Assembly (NCBI GenBank): GCA_050953005.1
Contig: JBMNLV010000004.1
Coordinates: 1-64,000 of the forward strand
Direction of reading: 5' to 3'
Origin: UBA6115 sp050953005
Lineage (GTDB): Bacteria; Bacillota; Clostridia; Christensenellales; Aristaeellaceae
DNA length: 64,000 nt
The translations under genes were made by a program, and so were the position numbers. Of this stretch, positions 32,446 to 42,976 are shown one piece after another. Numbering within the stretch: the first letter of the stretch is position 1; each line of letters starts with the position of its first letter. Below the pieces are notes generated by a model. That model was given only the letters and a program-made list of their open reading frames with translations. It did not search any database and had not been told where the DNA came from.

Positions 32446-33277
32446 GTGAGCACCATCATTGAACAGATGATCAAAGCCTATGATGAACAGCCGCAGCCGG
32501 ATAAAAGGAAAATGATGAAAGAGATCATACGGAAAATGGCGCTGTGCGGTCTGTCCAGGGCCGGATTCTCCAAAAAAGCAGCCTTCTATGGCGGCACGGC
32601 GCTGCGCATCTTCTATGGCTTGGACAGGTTCTCTGAAGACCTGGGTTTTTCCCTGAAGGCAAAGGATGAAAGCTTTGATTTGACCGCCTATTTCCCTGTT
32701 CTTGAGAAAGAAATCGCGGCTTTTGGTTTGCAAATGGATATTGAAGAAAAAAGAAAGAGCGTAGATTCCCATATTCAGTCGGCTTTCCTAAAGGGGAACA
32801 CCAAAGAACACCTGTTGCTTTTTTACGGCAATCAAGCGCTTTCCGGCATCCATGCCGGAGAAAGAATCCGTATTATGTTTGAGGTGGATACCAATCCGCC
32901 TAACTATGCTATTTTGAGCAACAGTACAGATTGCTACCGTCTCCCTATGAAGTGGCCTTATATGACGCCTCCTCTTTGTTTGCAGAAAAATTCATGCTGT
33001 TTTTTGCAGAGCCTGGAAAAACAGAATCAAAGGACGTGACTTATATGACTATGTATTTTTTCTGGCATGTAAGACGCCGGTGAACTTAGCGCATTTGCGA
33101 GTGCGCTTGATTCAGAATGGCTATTTGAGCGATCATGAGAATTTCTCAATTGTTGATTTAAAAGAACATCTAAACAACCGTTTTGAAACTATCAATTATA
33201 ACCAGGCCAAAGAAGATGTAGTGCCTTTCATTCGTAACCAAGATTCTTTACAGGTATGGGGGGAAGGTTTTTTTTAA
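32446..33277 (+). pseudogene. AbiEii/AbiGii-type nucleotidyltransferase toxin, frameshifted
   Basis: The first frame (SKKAAFYGGTALRIFYGLDRFSEDLGF) carries the GGTA-x(n)-R-x-SED nucleotidyltransferase motif of the AbiEii toxins. It runs to FEVDTNPPNYA. Two shifts follow: near 32914 into QQYRLLPSPYEVALYDASSL, then near 32985 into KIHAVFCRAWKNRIKGRDLYDYVFFLA, which continues to GEGFF at 33277. Together they give one ordinary ~277-residue AbiEii protein. In active systems it modifies tRNA or other targets and is held by an AbiEi antitoxin; no antitoxin gene lies upstream. Lower GC than the host. Confidence 0.75.
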
Positions 33278-33826
33278 CAAATAACCCATCAATTGACGGC
33301 ATCATGAAACATAGCGGATACAAGCCAAAGGAGATGGTCGTTAAGACGGATATGTCGATAGTAAACCCGTTGTGTTCAGGAGTACAAAAATTGAAGGGAT
33401 ATAAAAGGGCCTCCCATATAGAGTGATGTCTTTAGGAGTTTGGTTCCGAAAAGGTACTTTTTTAAACGCCATTTTTGATTGATTTTAGCATTTTGAGTTA
33501 TTTTTGCGTTTAAAAATGAGGTTTAGGGATCCTTTTGCTATTTCAGATGAGATTTTTGTTGGAGGAAAGATTTAATTTGGGGCTGTCAATTTGTTGTTAT
33601 TCAAGAAGGGCACTCTTTGATTATGCTGGTTGATATTTAACTTTAACGTTAAGAGAAAACTTGCTCTTTTTTGCTCTTCCAACAATGTGATATGATAATA
33701 TAAGAAAAAATTAGAATTCAAGAAAAATTATTGAAGTGCTTACATTGATAATTCTTGAGTGTAGAATGTTGAAGATATATTTTGGGTGGTCTTAAAAATA
33801 TGCTTTAAGAAATAGGAGATGGCAAA
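33278..33826. other. AT-rich spacer of the defence island
   Basis: No confident gene; an open frame of 40 codons at 33304-33426 has no recognisable content. A promoter-like TTGCTC-17 bp-GATAAT lies near 33672-33700, in the right place for the STAND gene, whose start has an ATAGGAGAT site. Confidence 0.5.
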
Positions 33827-35129
33827 ATGTCAAATTTTACAGATATTAAAAGAAAAATTTTGGAGTTGGCACCCGCTCCGTTTCAGGAATTTTGCGATGT
33901 TTTTCTATCGAAAAAAGGGTATGGTAAAGTTCACGGATATGGTATGAAAGCTGGAACGGGTAAGACAACGCCTGGAAATCCAGATACCTACTTTAGAAAA
34001 GAAAACGGGAAGTATGTATTTGTTGCATACACGACCGAGCAGTCTAAACCAATATTTTACAAATTGAAAGAAGATATTGAAAAGTGTTTGGATACGACTA
34101 AAACGGGGCTTGATATTGCTGAAATCGAAGAAATAATATGCTGTCATACATCTTCGAATTTAAGTGCCGGAAACGATAAAATACTTCATGAACTATGCGA
34201 AGCAAAAGGAATTAAATTGACAATCTATGGGATAGACCAAATTGCTTGTGAAGTGCATAGTCACTTTCGCTCTTTAATTAAGGATTATTTGGGATTAAGT
34301 ATTGACACAAATCAAATTCTTAATATTGAAGATTTTATTTCTCAATATGATGCGAATAGTATGTCTGCTCCGCTTAGCACTATTTTCCAATTCAGAGAAA
34401 AGGAAAAAGGCGAAATAATAAAAGCTTTAGAAAACCATTCCGCGGTAATTGTAACTGGAAAAGCTGGTGTTGGAAAAACCAAAATAGTGTTAGAATCTAT
34501 AAAAACTTTCGCATCTGATAATGGTTACAGATTACTGTGTGTGAAAAACAACAATTTAGGTATTTATGATGACTTGGTATCTGTAACTGAACGGCCAGGA
34601 AAGTATCTTTTCTTTATAGATGATGCTAATGAATTGGCTGGGTTAGGACAGATTCTTTCATATACGACAAAAGAACATCTTGGCTATAAAATCAAAATCA
34701 TAGTGACTGTTAGAGATTATGCGAAAGCAAAAGTTATTTTAGAGATTAGAGAGCATGCAAATCCACAAATTATTGAGATTATTCCTTTCACTGATGATGA
34801 AATAAAGGGATTTCTTAGTGAAAACTTGGGAATAATTAACGAAGATTATATTAAACAGATTGTTCGTATTGCAGAAGGAAATCCGAGAATGGCGTATATG
34901 GCAGGAAGGTTGGCTGTTGAGAAACAAGACCTATTTGCGATTAAGGATGTTTCACAACTGTACGATGCCTACTATGGAAAATATGTACATACTGGTTTGG
35001 GAGAAGACAAAGACCTTTGCTTTACAGCTGGAATACTTTCAGTGATAAATGCAGTTATTTTGAGCAACATGTCTGCCCTTCAGGAAACATTATCTGATTA
35101 CGGAATGAGTAATGATGATTTCATAAGTA
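33827..35129 (+). pseudogene. STAND NTPase (Avs-like defence gene), 5' part, interrupted by an IS
   Basis: Residues 1-150 resemble a nuclease-type effector domain (FQEFCDVFLSKKGYG, PDTYFRKENGKYVFVAYTTE); Asp53 and the following strand could belong to a PD-(D/E)xK fold. The NTPase core has Walker A GKAGVGKT (211-218), Walker B LFFIDDANEL (261-270) and TVRDYAK (294-300). The frame is broken after DFIS by an IS at 35130. Joining 33827-35129 to 36765-39199 (dropping the IS and one TAAGTA copy) gives an uninterrupted 1245-residue protein: NTPase core followed by a long helical-repeat sensor. This is the architecture of STAND anti-phage proteins such as Avs. As sequenced the product is truncated at 437 residues. 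Confidence 0.75.
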
Positions 35130-36758
35130 GTGTCTGCTGAACAACTCCAAACACAAGACAAATCCACATCTTCCGGCCATTTTCTGGTATCATGTGTGCA
35201 AGGATAATTGCAGAAAGCACGCAAAACCCTTGCACTTGAACTGGAGATGAAACGGTATGTACGAGAAGAAAGCACGCCAGGCGACCTTTTTTGAAGACGC
35301 GACGCTGTTTGGTGGCGTCAGGCTGAATTCCGAGAACAGATGGGTAAGGATGTCGGAGCTCATCCCCTGGGAAGTCTTTGAGGAGCGGTATGCTGCACTG
35401 TTTAGCAACCCCCGGGAGGGGAAGCCGGCAAAGTCGGCCCGGATGGCCATCGGCTCTTTGATTATCAAGAAGCGCTATGGTTTTTCAGATGAGGACACGG
35501 TGGAAGAGATCCGGGAGAACCCCTATCTGCAGTACTTCCTGGGGTTTGCGGAATATACCAACGTCAGGCCCTTTGACCCCAGCGTGATGACGTGGTTTCG
35601 GGAGCGGATCACGCCGGAGATGTTGTCAGAGTTGAATGACTATGTGATTGGCCGTAAAAAGGTGAAAGCAGAAAAGGAGCCTGGTTCCGATGACGACAAT
35701 CATGATGACGCTGACAGTGAGGGAGGAGGCCCGGTCAACCGAGGGACGCTGATCCTGGACGCGACCTGTGTTCCGCAGAACATCCGTTTTCCCACCGATG
35801 CTTCGCTGCTCAACGAAGGGCGGGAGCTGCTGGAAGGGATGATTGATACAGCGCACAAGGCAGGCGCAACGGAAGGTAATAAGCCCAGAACCTACCGGAA
35901 CCTGGCCAGGCGGGACTGGCTGCGGTTTGCCCGGGACCGGAAACCAACGCGCAAGAAGATTCGCAAAGCGATTCGTCAGCAGCTGGGCTATGTCAAACGG
36001 AACCTCGGTTATCTGGAAGCCATCCTGAGCAAATATCCGGACGCGCTGAGCGCAAAGGAGCTGGAGCGCATGGCAGTGATCCAGCTGCTGTACGCGCAGC
36101 AGCAGGAGATGTATGACAGCAATACGCACCGGGTGGATGACCGGATTGTAAGCCTGCACCAGCCCTGGGTGCGACCGATTGTTCGGGGCAAGGCGGCAGT
36201 GTCGGTGGAGTTCGGTGCGAAGGTGGCGCTGAGCCTGAGCGATGGCTATGCGAGGATTGAGGAAATCTCGTGGGATGCCTTCAACGAAAGCAAAACACTG
36301 ATGGCTTCGATGGAGCGATACAAGGAGCAAACGGGCCACTATCCGGAGCGGGGACTGGTAGACAGGATCTACCGAACGAGGGAGAATCTCACCTGGTGCA
36401 GGGAGCGTGGCATCCGGTTGAATGGTCCCAAACTGGGACGACCACCCAAAGACCGACAGGTGTATGAGGAAGCGCTGGCACTGGAGCGACAGGAGTCAGG
36501 AGAGCGGAGTCATATTGAGGGATGTATCGGTGTTTGCAAGCGCCGATATGGGCTTGATCTGGTGATGATGCGGCAGAAACACACCAGCGAGGTGGACATT
36601 CATGCCGCCATCCTGACCCGGAACCTGTTCAGGCGGCTGAGGCTCTACATTTGGCTCTTTTTGGCAGCGCTATTTCGCCGGTCGGAAAGCACAAAAACAG
36701 ACACGCCGGTACCGTTGGCGTGCCTGTGTGGCTGAATTGTTGGTTATTCAGGAGACAC
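35130..36758 (+). mobile_element. Insertion sequence, IS5/IS1182-like, 1629 bp
   Basis: Imperfect terminal inverted repeats: GTGTCTGCTGAACAAC at the left, and at the right the complement of GTGTCTCCTGAATAAC (14 of 16 match). It is flanked by a 6-bp direct repeat TAAGTA (35124-35129 and 36759-36764). One transposase gene fills it. GC content is higher than in the interrupted gene. The perfect target duplication and the clean frame restoration point to a recent insertion. Confidence 0.9.
35257..36735 (+). CDS. DDE transposase of the IS5/IS1182 group
   Basis: A 492-residue protein with an N-terminal DUF772-type domain (ARMAIGSLIIKKRYGFSDEDTV, YLQYFLGFAEY, DPSVMTWFRERI) and a DDE catalytic domain: first Asp in TLILDATCVPQNIRFPTD, second Asp in GLVDRIYRT, and Glu in RSHIEGCIGVCKRRYGLD. 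An insert of acidic residues (SDDDNHDDADSEGG) precedes the first Asp. The ORF is intact, so the element may still be mobile. Confidence 0.88.
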   Translation: MYEKKARQATFFEDATLFGGVRLNSENRWVRMSELIPWEVFEERYAALFSNPREGKPAKSARMAIGSLIIKKRYGFSDEDTVEEIRENPYLQYFLGFAEYTNVRPFDPSVMTWFRERITPEMLSELNDYVIGRKKVKAEKEPGSDDDNHDDADSEGGGPVNRGTLILDATCVPQNIRFPTDASLLNEGRELLEGMIDTAHKAGATEGNKPRTYRNLARRDWLRFARDRKPTRKKIRKAIRQQLGYVKRNLGYLEAILSKYPDALSAKELERMAVIQLLYAQQQEMYDSNTHRVDDRIVSLHQPWVRPIVRGKAAVSVEFGAKVALSLSDGYARIEEISWDAFNESKTLMASMERYKEQTGHYPERGLVDRIYRTRENLTWCRERGIRLNGPKLGRPPKDRQVYEEALALERQESGERSHIEGCIGVCKRRYGLDLVMMRQKHTSEVDIHAAILTRNLFRRLRLYIWLFLAALFRRSESTKTDTPVPLACLCG

Positions 36759-36764
36759 TAAGTA

Positions 36765-39199
36765 AAATACGCCAATTAGCGAGAAAGGAAGTTGTTGAGA
36801 TTCATTTGGATCAAGTTGCTACGCTATCGGATCAGTGTTTTGCTAATTATATGCTATATTATGTTTTCTTTCATAGAAAAATCATTTCACTAAGCGAAGT
36901 TTTGGAAACAGGATATAAGTATTTTCCCAATGGCGTGATAAAAGCTGTGAATACTATTTTGTCATTATTTGAATCCGAGGAAACCAGAACATACTGCAAG
37001 CAAGAAATATTGAAGGTTTGGGATAACCTTCAGAAAAACCAGGACCTATGTTATGAAGAATATGTTAGAGATTTTCATGTGTTTAGACCGGAAGAAGCAT
37101 TTCTACTTGCAAAGAAAAAAATAGATAATATTCAAAATGAAGAAATTGATATATGTAGCATCGATTTCAGTAAAAATGTTTTTTGCACTGAAAAAGCGAC
37201 TTTAGAGTTTTTGACAGGCTATAAGTTTAGCGATTACATAGATTATGTCGTGGAGCTTTTGTTGGATTATTGCGGAAAAACGAACAAAACTCTCGTCTCG
37301 GGTTGTAATTGGTTAAAAGATTGCTATGGAATTGATGTTGATTCTTACAAGTATATGTTTTGTGCTCAAAAACAGATAAGTGCACATTTGTTAAAAGCTG
37401 TTTCAAACGGAAATGATATTGCAATGGCAGTTGGATATCAATGGGCAAAATATGCATTAGCGTTTAATTTCAATCCTACGGGACGGGGAAGAAAAAGTAC
37501 AATAAAAATCTATTATTTGGAGCTTAAGAATTCCGAAGGGATTAAAGAATATAGAGGGGACTGTTGGAAAATCTTAATTACGCTTGCTGCCAAAGAGGAG
37601 TGGCAAGATAAAGTAATTATGGTTTTAGACGAATATGCAAGGAATTTGCAAGGCATGCCGGATAGAGACATTGTTATCGGAGATGTTGAAGCCATTGAAC
37701 AGCTTTTGTTAGTACTGGATAGCAAACGAATTAGCTTCCTTAAATGTATTCAAAGATTGCTGTGTAACTTTGATAAGATGAATGTCGTATACAATAAAAA
37801 ATGGATTGAAAAACTTACCGGAAAATTGTGGGAATTATATCAACTGTTTGAAAATAATATCGTTTCATCTGAACTGGAATATGAAGATTATGAAACCCAA
37901 AGAAGGTCTCGGATTATTGATTATGGGAAGAAGCTTTCTAAATCAGAAATTAATGATTGGGTTCAATCGATAAATGAAATCTTGTCGGATAATGCAATTG
38001 ATCATGATGTATACGCAATTAATGAAGGAATTGAATTGGTAGTGCAGCAATTTGAGGAAGATTGTTTATATGAATTTCTAAACGCATTGATTCAATTTGG
38101 AACCAATATTTCAATTCGTCCATGGACAGTATTAAAGGCCCTGAACAAGTCGCGTAATTCATTATTGTTGTTATCCAGCCTTCAAGAGGCTGATTTTCCA
38201 CAAAAAAATGACTGGCTATTTTACTTTTTTGATACATTGCCAGAGGGAAAAATCAATTCTAAAATGTTAAAGAAATTCTTATGCTTTTTAAAAAGTGACT
38301 CTGATAAATCTATTAACTCATCACCATTTAGAAGTCTGAGAGTATTGGACAAGTTTATATGTATTGAGCCTAATATATATCCGATTTCATGTTCTGTCAT
38401 TTTTGAAAAAAGAAAATACAGTAACTTTATTGTGAAAATTTATTTTAAATTGTTATTTCAAGATCAAGTATATTCTCCAAAAGAGTTACTATCGCTTTTT
38501 CAAAGTGATATGAATCTATTACAAGAGATATACTTTTATATGTTGAGAGTTGATGAATTCGCGGATTATACTGGTACATTTTTGCAAGTATTTTTGTCTC
38601 AGGGAGAGATATGGTTACAAAAATATTCAGAGGTGTTTTGGGAAAATGCGACCAATCGAACAGGGTATGGTTTCGAAAGAAACTATTCGCTTTGGAAATC
38701 AGAAAACTATTTAATGTATTATGATTACCTATTTTACAATATACCAGAGGGAGAAATATATAGTTTGAGCAGCTGCGAAGCATTCGGTAAGGTACTCGCT
38801 CATAAAGAAAATGATGATTATGTAACAAACCGCCAGTTGAATTGGCTGACTCATATTATTGTTGATAATGCACAGTCTGAGCGAATTAGTATAATTTTTG
38901 AAATCGTTCGTAACTTGAATGAGGGGACTCATAGACATGCTATAAAAACGTTTTTAGACTATAATTCCGATTTCGATACATTTAAGCAATTACCGCTAGT
39001 ACCTAATCTTTTGTGTAGCTCTGGAAGTTTTATTCCCGTTTATCAAAAGCAAATAGAATTTCTTGAATCATTATATCCTTATGTTCCAGGGGTGAAATAC
39101 TTAAAACATAAAGCCAAAATCAAGGGCATGGTTGAATGCTTTATAGAAATGATAAAAAAAGAGGAAACAGAAGAAATCTATAGGAAATTATACCTGTGA
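36765..39199 (+). pseudogene. STAND NTPase (Avs-like defence gene), 3' part
   Basis: This is the continuation of the gene at 33827. It opens KIRQLARKEVVEIHLDQVAT and LSDQCFANYMLYYVFF, the winged-helix region that usually follows a STAND NTPase core, then about 700 residues of alpha-helical repeats likely to form a ligand-sensing superhelix. An open frame can be read from GTG 36728 inside the IS end, but no ribosome site is evident, so separate translation is unlikely. Codon use is AT-rich like the 5' part. A hairpin terminator overlaps the stop. Confidence 0.7.
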
Positions 39200-39216
39200 C
39201 TATAAATTGTCACAGG
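39193..39216 (+). terminator. Terminator of the STAND gene
   Basis: An 8-bp stem CCTGTGAC-tataaatt-GTCACAGG containing the stop codon, followed by TTCATTTAAG. Confidence 0.6.
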
Positions 39217-39409
39217 TTCATTTAAGAAACAATTTGCTTTTTATAGATAAGGAGGTGACATCTTTCTTGTCTTTATGCAACGGAGGTTGTTGGTAATATA
39301 GATAGGGGTAAATAGCTTTTAGGATATATATCGTCATGGAGTAATGAGTTCCTCATATCACACACGCATCAGGTAAGCGAAAAACACAGAAACAATAACC
39401 CTATACCCC

Positions 39410-42400
39410 TCAAGCAAGCCGGATGGGCGCTTCCTCCTCCACCCGCACCGCCTCGCCGGTGCGCAGCAAATACAGCCAGGCTTCCCTGACCGCGAGCCCC
39501 GTGATGTCCCGCAGGGCGCGCATGTACCAGCGCATCTGGTCACGGTAGCGCGCCAGGATGTCCTTTGCCTCGCCCCGGTCGGTTTTGTAGTCCACCAGCA
39601 CCCAGGCGCCCTCCTCCAGGAAACAGGCGTCCAGTACGCCCTGGAGGATGACCTGCTCATCCGCGAGCATGGTGAAGGGCCACTCGGCTTGGCGCTGCGG
39701 GCTGCGGGCCATGCGCCGCGCCAGGTCGCTGCGGTAAAAGCGCGCGACCGCGGCTTCATCCAGGGCCCGGCGCTCCGCGGACAGCAGCAAGCCCCGCCGC
39801 GCAAGCTCATCCAGCGCCAGGCGGATGGCCGGCATCAGCCGCTGCTCCTCCAGCCCGGTGAACAGGGCCGGGTCCAGCGCGCACAGGGCCTTGTGCGCCG
39901 CCGCGCCGCGCTGGGCGGGGCTGAGCGCGCCGCTGCCGGATGAATCCCACAGAGGGCGCAGCGTGCGCGCGGGCGCCAGGGCATGGCGCTTGAGCTCGGG
40001 CGTTTCCTCGGTTTGATCCAGCAGGGCCGGGTCCGGGCAGCCCCCGGTCACCAGCGCGGTGACTGAGGATTTTTGCGGCAGGCGCGCCCCTGTCGCCAGC
40101 GGCGCGAACAGGTCCTCCGGCACCTCACAGTCCGCCATCTCCAGGATGGCAGGCTTGTCCGCAGGGGCCGGGCGCGCCTCCGCCGGCAGGGCGCCGGTGC
40201 CCAGCATGCGCAGCTGCCAGCGGCTGCCGCCCGGCGCGGTGTACAGGCCTTCCGGACGCTGCGCCAGGGCGTCCTTCAGCGGCGCGCTCACCCAGTCCAG
40301 CATGCTTTTGGCGCTGCCGGCCGCGTAGCTGCCCCCGGTCAGGCTGTCGCGCGCGCGCCCGATGACGGACTGCCGCGGCGCGGCGATCAAAATCAGGCGC
40401 TGTCTGGCCCGCGTCATGCCCACATACAAGAGCCGCGCCTCCTCGCTGAGCTCCTCGCGGTTCTTTTTGACCTTCATGGCGCGCACGGCAAAGCCCTCCT
40501 GCTTGGCGCGCAGCGCCGGGTCCACCTGGACGAGGGCCAGGCCGGCCTGCGCGTCCAGTACCAGCGGCAGGGATCTGCGCTTGCTGGAAAAGCTGGCCGC
40601 CAGGTCCGGCAGGAAAACCACGGGAAACTGCAGGCCCTTGGACTTGTGCATGGTCATGATGCGCACCACGTTTTCCTGCATGCCCAGGGAGGCGCTGCGG
40701 GTGCGCCCGGGCTGCCGCGCGGCGCGGCGGGCGCGCTCGACAAAGTCGGCCAGGTTTTGCGGCTCGGGCGCGGGCGCCGCGCGGGAGACCAAAATACGCA
40801 GATTGGCGCGGCGTAGCGGGCCGTCCTCCTTGGCGCCGGCCACGGCGTACAGGCCGGATTCGCGCAGCAGCCGCGCCAGAAACTTCTCCAGCGGCATGGA
40901 CTGCGCCATCATCCGCCAGCGCTCCAGCTGCCGCGCGGCCCCGGCAAAGCGGGCGCTGCTTTGGGCCAGCTCAAAAAAAGCTTTGTGCAGCGGCGTATCC
41001 CGCCCGGGCGCGTGCAGGCGCAGCTGCGCCAGCTCATCGGGCGTGAAGCCGAAGGCCGGGCAGGACAGGGCGGACAGCAGCGGGATATCCTGGCAGGGGT
41101 TGTCCAGCACCTCCAGGATGGACAGCGCGTCCCGCACGTCGCTTTGGGTATAAAACTCGCCGTCGGCGTCCGAATAGGTGGGGATGTCCCGGGCGTTGAG
41201 GATCTCCGCCATCACGGCGGCCCGCCCGGAGGCGGAGCGCAGCAGGATGGCGATGTCGCGGTACTGCAGCTCGCGCTCGCCGTTTCCATCCGGGATCCGG
41301 GTGCCCACAAGGCTTTGGATGCGCCAGGCGATCAGCCGCGCCTCATAGACAAAGGCGCGCTCCATCTCCCCCTGCGCGCCGCGGCCGGACCCGCCTCCCT
41401 CCCGCTCCTCCGGGCCGTCCTCCGCAAGCGGCGCGGCCTCCTCCGGCTCCTCCGCTTCTTCATCGGGTTCAGCGTCTTTTCCAAGAATCCACAGCTCGAC
41501 CGGCGCGCCGGCTTCCTCATCGCCCAGGGTGCTCAGGCGGGCCTCATCGTCGTAGTCGATCTCGGTCGCGTCCTTTTGCATGGCACGCTCAAACACCAGG
41601 TTGACCGCGCGCAGGATGTTGCCGGTGGAGCGGAAGTTCTCCTTCAGGGTGATCAGGCGCTGCGGGGCCTTCTCCTCCGTTTCAAAGCTGCGGTACTTGC
41701 TTAAAAACAGCGAGGGATCCGCCTGGCGGAAGCGGTAGATGCTCTGCTTGACGTCCCCCACCATGAACAGCGTGTTGTCCGGCCCGTGCAGGCGCTGGAT
41801 AATGGCCTCCTGGATGCGGGAGATGTCCTGGTACTCATCCACAAACAGCGCGTCATAGGCGCCGGAAACCTCCCGGTGCACCTGCGGATCCTTCAGCGCC
41901 CGGAAGGCCAGGTGCTCCAGGTCATTGAAGTCCCAGAGCGATTTTTGCGCCTTGAGCGCCTGGTAACGCGCGGTTGTGTCCCTGACCAGGGCGGCCAGCG
42001 CCTGCAGCTGCGGCCGGGTCGCGCGCACCTGCGCGGCCCAGGCGTCCGCCTCCTGCCCGTCCCTCGGCAAAAGCTCCAGCGCTTCCAAAACCAGATCCTT
42101 GGACATTCCCCGCAGCGTTTTGTGCACCCATTCCTTCAGCGCGGGGTCCTCCTCAGGCGGGGCCTTGGTGCTGGGCAGCCGGGTAAACACCGGCCGGTTC
42201 CAGGCAAAGCGCCCGGGCTGGGACAGCCGCGAGCTCAGGTCCGACACCATGGCCAGGTCATCGCGGACCGCGTTCAAATAGCGCGCCGGGCCGTCCGGGC
42301 GCAGGCAGCAATCCTCCGCCATGCGCAGCAAGCCGGCGGCCCCCTCCAGCAGCAGCAGCGCCTCGCGCGCCATCACCCTGTACCAGGGGTGCCCGTATAA

Positions 42401-42976
42401 ATCCGCGGGCATGCTTGCCGCCAGCGCCTCGTCCAGCCATTCAAAGGGCGCCGCCTGCGCCATCAGGAAGGCGTACAGCGCCCGGGTCATGTCCTGGATC
42501 TCCTCCTGGGTGAAGCGCTCGCCCAGCGCGCGGTTGTCCTCGCTGCCCGCCTCAAAAAAGGCGTCCATGGCTTCATCCAGCGCCCGGTCAAACAGCTCAT
42601 TGGCCAGGGATTCATCGGCCAGTCGGGCCAGCGGGTCCGCGCCCACCGCCTGGAAATGCCGCCTGAGCAGCCGCTGGCAAAAGCTGTGCAGGGTGCTGAT
42701 GTCCGCCCGCCCCAGCAGCGAAAACTGCCGCCGCAGGTGCTCATTCCCGGCCGCCTCCCGGCCCAGCAGGTCGGTCAGGCGCTCCTTCATCTCATCAGCC
42801 GCGGCGTGGGTAAAGGTCATCACCAGCATGCGGTCCAGCTGCATGCCCTCACGGAGCAGGCCCAGCACGCGCTCAATCAGCACGGCGGTCTTGCCGCTGC
42901 CGGCCGCGGCCGAGACCAGGATGTCCCGGTTGCGCGCGGTGATGGCTTGCTTTTGCCGCGGGGTCCATTCAGGCAT
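39410..42976 (-). CDS. addA: ATP-dependent helicase/nuclease subunit A (AddA)
   Basis: An 1188-residue UvrD-like helicase with a C-terminal RecB-type nuclease, the motor of the AddAB recombination enzyme. The Q motif WTPRQKQAI, Walker A AAAGSGKT (23-30), VDEYQDISRIQEAII (motif II), DVKQSIYRFRQADP (III) and LLYVGMTRARQRLILI (VI) are visible; the nuclease motif is GVLDACFLEEG followed by VLVDYKTDR around residue 1130. Full length and intact. It overlaps the preceding gene by 8 bases. The partner addB, usually adjacent, is not in this window. Confidence 0.93.
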   Translation of the reverse strand: MPEWTPRQKQAITARNRDILVSAAAGSGKTAVLIERVLGLLREGMQLDRMLVMTFTHAAADEMKERLTDLLGREAAGNEHLRRQFSLLGRADISTLHSFCQRLLRRHFQAVGADPLARLADESLANELFDRALDEAMDAFFEAGSEDNRALGERFTQEEIQDMTRALYAFLMAQAAPFEWLDEALAASMPADLYGHPWYRVMAREALLLLEGAAGLLRMAEDCCLRPDGPARYLNAVRDDLAMVSDLSSRLSQPGRFAWNRPVFTRLPSTKAPPEEDPALKEWVHKTLRGMSKDLVLEALELLPRDGQEADAWAAQVRATRPQLQALAALVRDTTARYQALKAQKSLWDFNDLEHLAFRALKDPQVHREVSGAYDALFVDEYQDISRIQEAIIQRLHGPDNTLFMVGDVKQSIYRFRQADPSLFLSKYRSFETEEKAPQRLITLKENFRSTGNILRAVNLVFERAMQKDATEIDYDDEARLSTLGDEEAGAPVELWILGKDAEPDEEAEEPEEAAPLAEDGPEEREGGGSGRGAQGEMERAFVYEARLIAWRIQSLVGTRIPDGNGERELQYRDIAILLRSASGRAAVMAEILNARDIPTYSDADGEFYTQSDVRDALSILEVLDNPCQDIPLLSALSCPAFGFTPDELAQLRLHAPGRDTPLHKAFFELAQSSARFAGAARQLERWRMMAQSMPLEKFLARLLRESGLYAVAGAKEDGPLRRANLRILVSRAAPAPEPQNLADFVERARRAARQPGRTRSASLGMQENVVRIMTMHKSKGLQFPVVFLPDLAASFSSKRRSLPLVLDAQAGLALVQVDPALRAKQEGFAVRAMKVKKNREELSEEARLLYVGMTRARQRLILIAAPRQSVIGRARDSLTGGSYAAGSAKSMLDWVSAPLKDALAQRPEGLYTAPGGSRWQLRMLGTGALPAEARPAPADKPAILEMADCEVPEDLFAPLATGARLPQKSSVTALVTGGCPDPALLDQTEETPELKRHALAPARTLRPLWDSSGSGALSPAQRGAAAHKALCALDPALFTGLEEQRLMPAIRLALDELARRGLLLSAERRALDEAAVARFYRSDLARRMARSPQRQAEWPFTMLADEQVILQGVLDACFLEEGAWVLVDYKTDRGEAKDILARYRDQMRWYMRALRDITGLAVREAWLYLLRTGEAVRVEEEAPIRLA

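Noticed and set aside
33304..33426. 40-codon frame in the spacer before the STAND gene
   Set aside because: Weak start context and no family features; could be a gene relic but cannot be supported.
36728..36764. Independent start of the STAND 3' part at GTG 36728
   Set aside because: The codons 36728-36758 lie inside the IS end and lack a ribosome binding site; excision restores a continuous frame, so it is a fragment rather than a separate gene.
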